A DNA stretch of 7,558 nucleotides from Pseudomonadota bacterium (GCA_015486505.1 WFRP01000282.1:1-7558); one strand, 5' to 3'; numbered from the stretch's first letter, positions 1 through 5,178 are shown. Numbers and translations: made by a program. Notes: generated by a model not told the origin, from the sequence alone.

Positions 1-130
1 CACCCCAAGGGCACTTCCGCTGGGCGCACCCCAAGGGCACTTCCGCTGGGCGCACCCCAAGGGCACTTCCGCTGGGCGCACCCCAAGGGCACTTCCGCTG
101 GGCGCACCCCAAGGGCACTTCCGCTGGGCG
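1..130. repeat. Five perfect 26-bp tandem repeats
   Basis: Five identical head-to-tail copies of a 26-bp GC-rich unit beginning CACCCCAAGGGCACTTCC and ending GCTGGGCG. The array starts at the window edge, so it may continue upstream. Each unit can form a small CCCA/TGGG hairpin. The unit is an expanded form of an optional sub-block found as one or two copies inside the B spacer modules at 1565-1612, 3567-3592, 7149-7174 and 7299-7324. No reading frame here looks coding. Confidence 0.97.
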
Positions 131-255
131 CAGCAAAACTCGCTTACGCTCAGACAGTTGCAATGCTAATGCGGGAACAAATCCCGCAACCGCTTACGAA
201 AAACCACCCCCGCCCCCTCCAGAAAGTGGGGGGTAAAATTTGGCTGAATAGTTAC
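131..255 (+). repeat. Partial copy of the MITE right half
   Basis: This stretch matches the right half of the element at 1199-1451: the segment ending CAGTTGCAATGCTAATG, then GCTTACGAAAAACC, a C-rich/G-rich hairpin and the terminal GGCTGAATAGTTAC. Between these it carries the GCGGGA/TCCCGC hairpin of module B instead of the longer GGGCTCCCGCTCGC block seen at 1337 and 2069. The left half is missing; its place is taken by the 26-bp tandem array. The element ends at 255, one base before the AAAGGA ribosome-binding site of the next gene. Confidence 0.75.
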
Positions 256-270
256 AAAGGAAAAAGATTG

Positions 271-756
271 ATGAATGAATGTCCCTGCGGTTCCGGAAAA
301 ATGTATGAGGATTGTTGTGAACCTCTGCTTGACGGCAGCCGCAAAGCTGAAACCGCCGAAGAGTTGTTGCGGGCCCGCTACAGCGCCCATGTTAAACTGG
401 AAATGGATTTTGTCAGGGATACGACCCATCCGGAGCAGATTTCCCGGTATGAGCCTGCGACGGCAAAAAGCTGGGCCGAAAAATCGGAATGGGAGCGCCT
501 TGACGTTATTGAGGTTGAAGGCGGCGGCCCCGATGACGAAATCGCCGATATTGAATTTGTCGCTCATTTTCGCCAGAAAGACAAGCCCAAAACTCATCAT
601 GAACTGGCCCATTTCAAGCGCTATGAAGGGGAGTGGTTTTTTTATGACGGTCAGGGAGTTGTGCCGAAGCAGGTTGTCCGGCAGCAGCCGAAAGTCGGCC
701 GCAATGAGCCCTGCCCTTGCGGTAGCGGGAAGAAATACAAGAAGTGCTGCGGTTAA
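271..756 (+). CDS. ychJ: YchJ-family SEC-C zinc-motif protein
   Basis: A 161-aa protein of the YchJ/UPF0225 type, close to the usual family length of about 150 aa. Cys-rich SEC-C motifs sit at both ends. The N-terminal CPCGSGK motif has Cys4, Cys6 and the pair Cys15-Cys16; the C-terminal copy has Cys148, Cys150 and Cys159-Cys160 in RNEPCPCGSGKKYKKCCG. SEC-C motifs, as in the SecA C-terminus, bind one zinc through CxC plus CC/CH. The middle (about 30-130) is the NTF2-like YchJ domain, with LLRARYSAH and WFFYDG as landmarks. The molecular function of the family is not established; a chaperone- or ribosome-associated role is only conjecture. The ATG at 271 is preferred because AAAGGA (256-261) lies 9 nt upstream and the motif starts at residue 4. 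An upstream in-frame ATG at 163 would translate repeat DNA. Transcribed convergently with the selenoprotein gene. Confidence 0.9.
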   Translation: MNECPCGSGKMYEDCCEPLLDGSRKAETAEELLRARYSAHVKLEMDFVRDTTHPEQISRYEPATAKSWAEKSEWERLDVIEVEGGGPDDEIADIEFVAHFRQKDKPKTHHELAHFKRYEGEWFFYDGQGVVPKQVVRQQPKVGRNEPCPCGSGKKYKKCCG

Positions 757-781
757 GTTCCCTGGTTTTTTTTATTGAAAA

Positions 782-805
782 AGGGAGGCCGGTGAGAGCC
801 TCCCT
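782..805. terminator. Bidirectional hairpin terminator
   Basis: Perfect 8-bp stem AGGGAGGC/GCCTCCCT with an 8-nt loop (790-797), lying between two convergent genes. Read on the minus strand, the stem is followed at once by TTTTTCAAT, a usable U-tract for the selenoprotein transcript. Read on the plus strand it is followed only by CTTTC, so termination of the ychJ transcript would be weaker. Confidence 0.75.
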
Positions 806-834
806 CTTTCAGTTAAACCGGGTTGTTTCTTAGC

Positions 835-1161
835 CTAGGAACAGCAGGAACTGGTTGTACCGCAACCGGAACAGCCGCCGCTTCCGGCTGAGCTTAGATC
901 GATATTGGCTTCGATGCTGAAGCCGACGTTTTTGAAGTCAACTTTAATCGGTTTTACTTTTTCCATGAATTCGCTGTCGACCAAAAAGGTGAAATCTCCG
1001 ATATTGTAGGTTTTGTCGGTGGGCCGTTCCTTGTCCATGACCATGGACAGAGAGGGTCCGCCTCAGCCGCCTTCATTAAGGAAAATTCGAATCGGTTCCG
1101 GATCACGGTTGGTAAAATAGCCGGCAATCTGTTCGCTTGCGGCCGGGGTTACTTCAAGCAT
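835..1161 (-). CDS. HesB/IscA-like selenoprotein (Sec at UGA 1063-1065)
   Basis: Reading from ATG 1161 to TAG 835 gives 108 residues with one in-frame TGA at codon 33. The N-terminus MLEVTPAASEQI and the segment IRIFLNEGG-U-GGPSLSMVM match the HesB/IscA (Fe-S biogenesis) fold. The UGA falls exactly where A-type carriers have their first conserved Cys (GCSG in IscA). The reading frame continues with family-like sequence to a Cys/Ser/Gly-rich tail containing Cys97, Cys100, Cys106 and Cys107. That tail and the Sec-for-Cys swap are the described hallmarks of the HesB-related selenoprotein family (TIGR01911, from memory). Role inferred: binding or transfer of iron-sulfur clusters, or redox chemistry, in the cytosol. 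A strong ribosome-binding site AAAGGAG (1176-1170) lies 8 nt upstream. Without Sec insertion only a 32-aa fragment would be made; an internal ATG at 1044 would yield a 69-aa C-terminal piece lacking the key residue. Confidence 0.9.
1032..1049 (-). promoter_or_regulatory. Bacterial SECIS-like hairpin inside the selenoprotein gene
   Basis: Thirteen nucleotides downstream of the UGA the mRNA can form a perfect 7-bp stem UGUCCAU/AUGGACA closed by a GGUC tetraloop (1042-1039). Beyond one C-A mismatch the stem can extend by three pairs (U-G, C-G, U-A). The apical loop begins 21 nt after the UGA. Bacterial SECIS elements sit immediately 3' of the UGA and usually present a G, often GU, in a small apical loop for SelB, which fits. 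The exact SelB contact is inferred. Confidence 0.75.
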
Positions 1162-1198
1162 TGTAGATCTCCTTTGTCCATTCTCACTAAAGTTGTTT

Positions 1199-1451
1199 GT
1201 AACTATTCAGCCGAATCCGGGGTCCGAATCCGGGGTCGGGCGCGGTTTTTCTCCGCCAGGCGTTAAGATTTCTGTTTTTCCTTACGCTCGCTGCGCCCGC
1301 CTTGCAAAACTTACTACGCTCAAACAGTTGCAATGCTAATGGGCTCCCGCTCGCTTCCGAAAAACAACGAAATCGTTTCCGCAACCGCTTACGAAAAACC
1401 ACTCCCGCCCCCTCCAGAAGGTGGGGGGGGAAATTTTGGCTGAAGAGTTAC
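1199..1451. mobile_element. MITE-like element, IS66-type GTAAC ends, 8-bp TSD
   Basis: The left end GTAACTATTCAGCC (1199-1212) and the right end GGCTGAAGAGTTAC (1438-1451) are inverted repeats matching at 13 of 14 positions. They are flanked by AGTTGTTT (1191-1198) and AGTTATTT (1452-1459), 7/8 identical, as expected of an 8-bp target duplication. IS66-family elements start with GTAA and make 8-bp duplications (established for the family), so mobilisation by an IS66-type transposase is plausible. The 253-bp body has no coding capacity. It holds a tandem 13-bp repeat CCGAATCCGGGGT (1211-1236), a palindromic AACGAAATCGTT block and a C5/G5 hairpin near the right end. It lies just upstream of the selenoprotein gene. 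Confidence 0.7.
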
Positions 1452-1518
1452 AGTTATTTTGGGGGTTTGATTGATGATAGGATGTGCCTATCATTATCCC
1501 GACTTGTATAGATTATCC

Positions 1519-1618
1519 AATGCGGGAACAAAACCCGCAACCCAAAAGAAAGTTCTCGGTCCGTACCCAGGGGCAATCCGCTGGTCGCACCCCAAGGGCA
1601 ATCCGTTGGGCGCAAATA
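1519..1618 (+). repeat. Module B spacer with two 25-bp sub-blocks
   Basis: Begins AATGCGGGAAC and forms the TGCGGG/CCCGCA hairpin. It continues through a diverged second hairpin (TCGGTCCG region) into two related sub-blocks: ACCCAGGGGCAATCCGCTGG (from 1565) and CACCCCAAGGGCAATCCG (from 1588). It ends with GCAAATA, leading directly into the A hairpin. This is the B copy with the most sub-blocks apart from the tandem array at 1-130. Confidence 0.75.
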
Positions 1619-1690
1619 AGTACTCTTATCAGAACATTTTCTGATTATTAAATCTTGTTTTTTGGTGCAGAAAATAACCTGTAATGTACT
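1619..1690 (+). repeat. Module A hairpin, 72-bp form (copy 1)
   Basis: Left arm AGTACTCTTATCAGAACATT, right arm AATAACCTGTAATGTACT. The stem is AGTAC/GTACT, bulged T, CTTA against TAAT (one pair lost here), bulged T, CAG/CTG, AAC/AAC internal loop, then ATTTTCTG/CAGAAAAT. The tip is a 24-nt A/T-rich sequence shared with copies at 3837 and 7181. Confidence 0.85.
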
Positions 1691-1800
1691 AAATTATAGT
1701 CATTAAGTAATAATTTGTCAATATACACTTTTGCTTTTTCGTTAGAAGCACCCCAGACCGCTATCGCGGCCACATATATACAAGTAACGTGAGATGAACT
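1691..1800. other. Unique insert between repeat modules
   Basis: In the other arrays module A runs straight into module B across CTAATGCGGG. Here about 102 bp of AT-rich unique sequence separates them, bounded by TGTACTAA (1685-1692) and TGAACTAA (1795-1802), which match at 7 of 8 positions. That looks like an insertion with target duplication, but I find no convincing inverted ends and no coding region. Confidence 0.45.
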
Positions 1801-1850
1801 AATGCGGGACAGATCCCGCAACCCAATTGGGCCTTTGCGGCCCGCAAATA
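1801..1850 (+). repeat. Module B spacer, short form
   Basis: Contains the GCGGGA/TCCCGC hairpin with a 4-nt CAGA loop and a second perfect hairpin GGGCC/GGCCC with loop TTTGC. There is no 25-bp sub-block; it ends CCCGCAAATA and joins module A directly. With the following A copy it forms a 132-bp unit that is repeated in tandem at 1933-2065. Confidence 0.8.
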
Positions 1851-1932
1851 AGTACTCTTATCAGAACATTTTCTTGTTTTTACAATTGAAAAAAGCTGTC
1901 GAAAAAAACAAGAAAATAACCTGTAAGGTACT
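1851..1932 (+). repeat. Module A hairpin, 82-bp form (copy 2)
   Basis: Same basal arms as copy 1, but the upper stem is ATTTTCTTGTTTTT against AAAAACAAGAAAAT with an inner ACAATT/AGCTGT segment and an A-rich loop. It is nearly identical to the copies at 1984 and 7329. Confidence 0.88.
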
Positions 1933-1983
1933 AATGCGGGAACAGCTCCCGCAACCCAAACGGAGCCTTGCGGCCCGCAAATA
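1933..1983 (+). repeat. Module B spacer, short form
   Basis: GCGGGA/TCCCGC hairpin with loop ACAGC, followed by CGGAGCC-TTGC-GGCCCG, a second hairpin with one A-C mismatch. No sub-block. It is the second unit of the local tandem duplication. Confidence 0.8.
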
Positions 1984-2065
1984 AGTACTCTTATCAGAAC
2001 ATTTTCTTGTTTTTACAATTGAAAAAAGCTGTCGAAAAAAACAAGAAAATAACCTGTAAGGTACT
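1984..2065 (+). repeat. Module A hairpin, 82-bp form (copy 3)
   Basis: Identical to the preceding 82-bp copy and offset from it by 133 bp, which points to recent tandem duplication. It is followed by TAATGGGCTCCCGC, where the MITE-type right half replaces the expected B module. Confidence 0.88.
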
Positions 2066-2178
2066 AATGGGCTCCCGCTCGCTTCCGAAAAACAACGAAA
2101 TCGTTTCCGCAACCGCTTACGAAAAACCACCCTCGCCCCCTCCAGAAGGTGGGGGGTAAAATTTGGCTGAATAGTTAC
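2066..2178 (+). repeat. Right half of the MITE-like element fused to an A hairpin
   Basis: Nearly the same sequence as 1337-1451: AATGGGCTCCCGCTCGC, the palindrome AACGAAATCGTT, GCTTACGAAAAACC, a CCCCC-T-CC/GG-T-GGGGG hairpin with loop AGAA, and the terminal GGCTGAATAGTTAC. No matching left end is visible, so it is a partial copy. Because it joins the A module at the shared CTAATG, it may have arisen by recombination there. Confidence 0.75.
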
Positions 2179-2194
2179 TCTATTTTTTGGTTAA

Positions 2195-2227
2195 ACCACA
2201 GATGGACACGGATAGACACAGATAAAA
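2195..2227. repeat. Dispersed ACCACAGATGGACACGGAT-type motif
   Basis: An internally repetitive stretch with GATGGACACG, GATAGACACA and GATAAAA in 10-bp register. I recall very similar ACCACAGAT-GACAC-GAT strings scattered between genes in many unrelated environmental bacteria; their role is unknown. The rest of 2179-2275, upstream of galE, is AT-rich and shows no convincing promoter. Confidence 0.5.
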
Positions 2228-2278
2228 TTTTAATAATTACAATAAGTTAAAAGCCATTACTTAGAAATATTAATCGTG

Positions 2279-3310
2279 ATGAAGATGATGCGAATTCTGG
2301 TTACCGGCGGGGCCGGTTATATCGGCAGTCATACTGTGGTTGAGCTGTTGATGGCGGGCTATCAGGTCGCGATAGTCGATAATTTAAGCAATAGTTCACC
2401 TGAAGTTCTCAAACGGATTGAAACCATAACCCGGCGGCAGGTTGAATTTTATGCGGTTGATCTGTTAGATTACAAGGCCCTGAATGAGTTGATTGCCGAT
2501 GGCGATTTTGCGGCGGTGATTCATTTTGCCGGGCTTAAAGCCGTGGGTGAGTCGGTTGCGAAACCTCTGGCCTACTATGAAAATAATGTTGCAGGCTCCC
2601 TTAATCTTTTTAAGTCGATGGCCGGATGTGGCTTGAAAAATCTGGTTTTCAGCTCTTCGGCCACGGTTTACGGGGATCCGGAAACCGTGCCGATTGATGA
2701 GAACGCGGCTTTAGGGGCGACCAACCCTTATGGCCGGACAAAATTGATGATTGAGGAGATTTTAAGGGATCTTTATGCCGCGGATAATAACTGGAATATA
2801 GCTCTCTTGCGTTATTTTAATCCCATCGGCGCTCATGTGAGCGGCCTGATCGGCGAAGACCCGCGGGGGATTCCCAATAATCTGTTGCCTTTTGTCGCCC
2901 AGGTGGCGGTCGGCCGCCGAAAGGAGCTTGCGGTTTTCGGTGATGACTACGATACGGTTGACGGTACCGGGGTGCGTGATTATATCCATGTGGTCGATCT
3001 TGCCTTAGGTCATCTCAGCGCTTTAACGGCGATTGCAAAAAATCCGGGCCTGCTTTGCTGTAATCTGGGTACCGGTACCGGTTATAGTGTTTTAGAGGTG
3101 GTTTCAGCCTTCAGTCAGGCCTGCGGCCGGGAAATTCCTTATAAAATCGTCCCCCGGCGGCCGGGCGATATCGCGGCCTGTTACGCCGACCCGGAATATG
3201 CCCGGCAAGTCCTGGGCTGGCGGGCGCAACGGGATTTACACTCCATGTGTGTTGATACCTGGAGATGGCAGGCAAATAACCCGGAAGGATATGGAGAAGA
3301 AAATGGTTGA
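2279..3310 (+). CDS. galE: UDP-glucose 4-epimerase
   Basis: Interconverts UDP-glucose and UDP-galactose with bound NAD (Leloir pathway; supplies UDP-galactose for surface polysaccharide). Extended SDR fold. Numbering from ATG 2279 (343 aa, usual length about 340): the Rossmann motif TGGAGYIGSH is at 9-18, the NAD-contact strand VIHFAGLKAVGES at about 80-92, catalytic SSSAT at 125-129, and the YxxxK pair Tyr151/Lys155 in NPYGRTK. The substrate segment LRYFNPIGAHVSG and the GEDPRGIPNNL and DGTGVRDYIHV blocks are classic GalE, closer to it than to other sugar epimerases. Alternative starts are GTG 2276, ATG 2285 and ATG 2288. The last gives MRILVTGG, which aligns with the E. coli start, but none has a clear ribosome-binding site, so the start is uncertain by up to four codons. 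The stop overlaps the next gene, suggesting co-transcription. Confidence 0.95.
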   Translation: MKMMRILVTGGAGYIGSHTVVELLMAGYQVAIVDNLSNSSPEVLKRIETITRRQVEFYAVDLLDYKALNELIADGDFAAVIHFAGLKAVGESVAKPLAYYENNVAGSLNLFKSMAGCGLKNLVFSSSATVYGDPETVPIDENAALGATNPYGRTKLMIEEILRDLYAADNNWNIALLRYFNPIGAHVSGLIGEDPRGIPNNLLPFVAQVAVGRRKELAVFGDDYDTVDGTGVRDYIHVVDLALGHLSALTAIAKNPGLLCCNLGTGTGYSVLEVVSAFSQACGREIPYKIVPRRPGDIAACYADPEYARQVLGWRAQRDLHSMCVDTWRWQANNPEGYGEENG

Positions 3311-3500
3311 TAAAATTGGTACTGCTGCCGGCCGAGTCTGGAATGAACTCGAATTAAATGGTGAAATGACAACTGGAGCCTTAAAGAAAAGTCTGGCGAT
3401 GACTCCGTTTGATTTGAATGTTGCAATCGGCTGGTTGGCCCGCGAAGACAAAATTGCCATCAGTCGTCAGGGCAATATGATTAAGGTGTGGTTAAAATAG
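3303..3500 (+). CDS. Small winged helix-turn-helix protein (PF10771/DUF2582-like)
   Basis: A 65-aa protein: MVDKIGTAAGRVWNELELNG, then a helix-turn-helix-like core (MTTGALKKSLAMTPFDLNVAIGWLAREDKI) and a beta wing ending IKVWLK. The phrase GWLAREDKI and the small size fit the winged-helix domain family formerly DUF2582, known mostly as stand-alone 65-75-aa proteins. It may bind DNA, but no target is known. The start at 3303 is chosen because GGAG (3293-3296) lies 6 nt upstream; the in-frame ATG at 3291 would have its purine run only 2 nt away. It overlaps the end of galE by 8 bp in another frame, so translational coupling is likely. No clear terminator follows; the next structure is the repeat array. 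Confidence 0.85.
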   Translation: MVDKIGTAAGRVWNELELNGEMTTGALKKSLAMTPFDLNVAIGWLAREDKIAISRQGNMIKVWLK

Positions 3501-3522
3501 AGGATGTCGCGTAATTTAATCT

Positions 3523-3595
3523 GATGCGGGAACAGAGCCCGTAACCCAATCGTGTCTTTTCGGTCCGTACCCAGGGGCAATCCGATGGTCGCAAA
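3523..3595 (+). repeat. Module B spacer with one sub-block
   Basis: Starts GATGCGGGAAC and forms the TGCGGG/CCCGTA hairpin, in which one C-to-T change turns a G-C pair into a G-U wobble. A second diverged hairpin (TCGGTCCG region) is followed by one sub-block, ACCCAGGGGCAATCCGATGG, and GCAAAT. The following A module is interrupted by the insertion at 3604. Confidence 0.75.
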
Positions 3596-3603
3596 TAAGT
3601 ACT

Positions 3604-3834
3604 TCGACTTTCTGAGTTAGGTTAAATAACTGATATTTATTGTTAAAATCATTTGCCCGTGATTTGTTCTTGGCGTCTTGGCGTCTTGGCGGGAGACAAA
3701 AAAGCAGTTATCCCGCAAAGACGCAAAGGCGTTTATGTCCTTTAGGGTGCAAAGAGTAACAAGATTAAATCATTTGCAAAAAAACACAATAAAATCTGTA
3801 AAAACTGCCACTTACATCAAGTCAGAAAGTTGAG
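3604..3834. mobile_element. MITE-like insertion inside a module A hairpin
   Basis: This 231-bp segment is bracketed by a perfect 8-bp direct repeat TAAGTACT (3596-3603 and 3835-3842), which is the first part of module A. Removing the segment and one repeat copy restores a continuous B-A junction as seen elsewhere. The ends are inverted: TCGACTTTCTGAGTT on the left against AAGTCAGAAAGTTGA on the right, 13 of 15 matching, with the right match ending one base inside the boundary. Inside are three 8-bp CTTGGCG-T/G units (3669-3692) that pair with TCCCGCAAAGACGCA (3711-3725) to form a long hairpin. Similar CTTGGCGTCTTGGCG and CGCAAAGACGCAAAGG strings are widespread between genes in environmental bacteria. 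It has no coding capacity. Confidence 0.7.
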
Positions 3835-3836
3835 TA

Positions 3837-3908
3837 AGTACTCTTATCAGAACATTTTCTGATTATTAAATCTTGTTTTTTGGTGCAGAAAATAACCTGT
3901 AAGGTACT
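3837..3908 (+). repeat. Module A hairpin, 72-bp form (copy 4)
   Basis: Intact 72-bp hairpin with the same tip as copies at 1619 and 7181 and a fully paired base (AGTAC/GTACT, CTTA/TAAG, CAG/CTG). Its left flank is the insertion rather than a B module; the displaced left flank lies at 3591-3603. Confidence 0.87.
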
Positions 3909-3960
3909 AATGCGGGAACTAACTCCCGCAACCCAAACAGGGCCTTGCGACCCGCAAATA
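3909..3960 (+). repeat. Module B spacer, short form
   Basis: GCGGGA/TCCCGC hairpin with loop ACTAAC, then a second hairpin GGGCC-TTGC-GACCC containing one C-A mismatch. It has no sub-block and ends CCCGCAAATA. Confidence 0.8.
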
Positions 3961-4018
3961 AGTGCTCTTATCAGAACATTTTCTTGTTTTAAAACAAGAA
4001 AATAACCTGTAAGGCACT
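3961..4018 (+). repeat. Module A hairpin, 58-bp form with compensatory change (copy 5)
   Basis: Shortest A copy: the upper stem ATTTTCTTGTTTT pairs directly with AAAACAAGAAAAT, with no separate loop insert. The basal arm reads AGTGC and its partner GCACT, where all other copies have AGTAC and GTACT. An A-T pair has become G-C, preserving pairing. The hairpin ends three bases before the AAGGAG ribosome-binding site of the next gene. Confidence 0.88.
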
Positions 4019-4031
4019 AAGAAGGAGCCGT

Positions 4032-5141
4032 TTGTCTGTGGCTGAATCGGGTAAAGTCTATCTTGATTTCTGCGCGGAATATGATGCTGATAAAATTGCC
4101 GCGTCTTTACGGGCCGGGCTGACAAATTTAGGCCTTGAAAACAGCATTAAGCCCGGCGACCGGGTTCTGCTTAAACCGAATCTGGTAATGGCCAGGGCTC
4201 CCGGCCTGGCCGCGACGACCCATCCGGAAATTGTGCGGGCTGTGGCTATGGTTTTAAGTGACTGCGGCGCCCGGATTTATCTTGGCGAGAGCCCCGGTTT
4301 CGGTTCTCTGGCGACGGTTCTGGATAAATGCGGCCTGAAACCGGTGCTTGGTGAATTTGCGATTACGGTTTCCTCTTTTGCTGAAGATGAGGTGGTTGCC
4401 GACCCGGAAAATCTGGTCGCGAAAAAATTGACTCTGGCGGCCGCGGCGCTGCGCTTTGATAAAATCGTTAACCTGCCGAAGTTGAAAACCCATTCAATGA
4501 TGGCATCAACCCTGGCGCTGAAAAATCTTTTCGGTTTTGTTCCGGGTCTGAAAAAGGCGGCCTGGCATCTGCGGGCGGGGCATGACCGTGATTTTTTCGC
4601 CCGGATAATGTTTGATATTTATCGGCATCTGACCCCGGTCTGGAATTTTCTCGACGGCATTATCGGTATGGAGGGCGCGGGGCCGACCGGCGGCACCCCG
4701 CGAAATTTTAATCTTTTGGCTTTGGCGGCCGCGGCCCCGGCGCTTGATTATCTGGTTGAAAAATGGGTGGGTTTCCCGGAAACGCCCCCTTTAAGTTCCG
4801 TGGCGCTGGAACTTGGTTTGGTGGCGGAAGAGCGTCTTTTTGCCTGCGGTCCGGCAGCCGGGAAACCGCCGGCAATTCCGATTAAGCCGGCGCCGGGGGC
4901 AACGGCGGCAACCTTTCCCGGACATAAACTCTGGCGCCGGCTGTTGGTTAAAAAACCAAAGGTTTCCCGGAGCCGCTGTCGCCGCTGCCGGGTATGTGTG
5001 CAGCACTGTCCGGCCCGGGTCATGAAATTGATTGACGGCAAAATTGTGATTGATTATAAACGCTGCATCCGCTGCTACTGCTGCCAGGAACTCTGCCCCT
5101 ACGGCGCAATCCGGGTGGGTTGGGGAATGGGCAGCCTGTGA
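4032..5141 (+). CDS. DUF362 protein with C-terminal 2[4Fe-4S] ferredoxin domain
   Basis: A 369-aa cytosolic iron-sulfur protein. Residues about 40-290 match the DUF362 family (PF04015): GDRVLLKPNLV, TTHPEIVRAV, LGESPGFGS, VNLPKLKTHSMM and the GIIGMEGAGPTGG block. Residues 311-357 form a bacterial-type double cluster domain. One CX2CX2CX3CP motif uses Cys316, 319, 322 and 326, the second Cys345, 348, 351 and 355; Cys350 is extra. Family function is not settled; the fused ferredoxin implies electron transfer. The start is TTG 4032, 4 nt after AAGGAG (4022-4027); GTG 4038, at 10 nt, is an equal alternative. The leader is repeat DNA: a module A hairpin ends at 4018. The MBL gene follows after 37 nt, so the two are probably co-transcribed. 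Confidence 0.9.
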   Translation: MSVAESGKVYLDFCAEYDADKIAASLRAGLTNLGLENSIKPGDRVLLKPNLVMARAPGLAATTHPEIVRAVAMVLSDCGARIYLGESPGFGSLATVLDKCGLKPVLGEFAITVSSFAEDEVVADPENLVAKKLTLAAAALRFDKIVNLPKLKTHSMMASTLALKNLFGFVPGLKKAAWHLRAGHDRDFFARIMFDIYRHLTPVWNFLDGIIGMEGAGPTGGTPRNFNLLALAAAAPALDYLVEKWVGFPETPPLSSVALELGLVAEERLFACGPAAGKPPAIPIKPAPGATAATFPGHKLWRRLLVKKPKVSRSRCRRCRVCVQHCPARVMKLIDGKIVIDYKRCIRCYCCQELCPYGAIRVGWGMGSL

Positions 5142-5178
5142 GATGTTACGTTAATTCAAATAATGGGGTCATTTTTTA

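Noticed and set aside
163..270. N-terminal extension of the ychJ-like gene to ATG 163
   Set aside because: It translates the MITE-type repeat, lacks a ribosome-binding site, and the family motif begins at the ATG at 271 behind AAAGGA.
835..1044. Stand-alone 69-aa Cys-rich protein
   Set aside because: It is the C-terminal part of the selenoprotein; its ATG lies inside the SECIS hairpin and the upstream frame is family-like through the UGA.
1740..1800. tRNA-like or small RNA gene in the unique insert
   Set aside because: No cloverleaf, no TTC-arm consensus and no CCA end could be found; only a short imperfect CCGCTATCGCGG palindrome.
1519..2065. CRISPR array
   Set aside because: Repeat units are 58-133 bp, structured and variable, spacers are themselves repeats, and no cas gene is present.
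1861..2130. Minus-strand 89-aa frame and similar frames at 1187-1402, 3919-4125 and 7079-7300
   Set aside because: All run through the repeat modules, share the same low-complexity translated phrases, and lack ribosome-binding sites.
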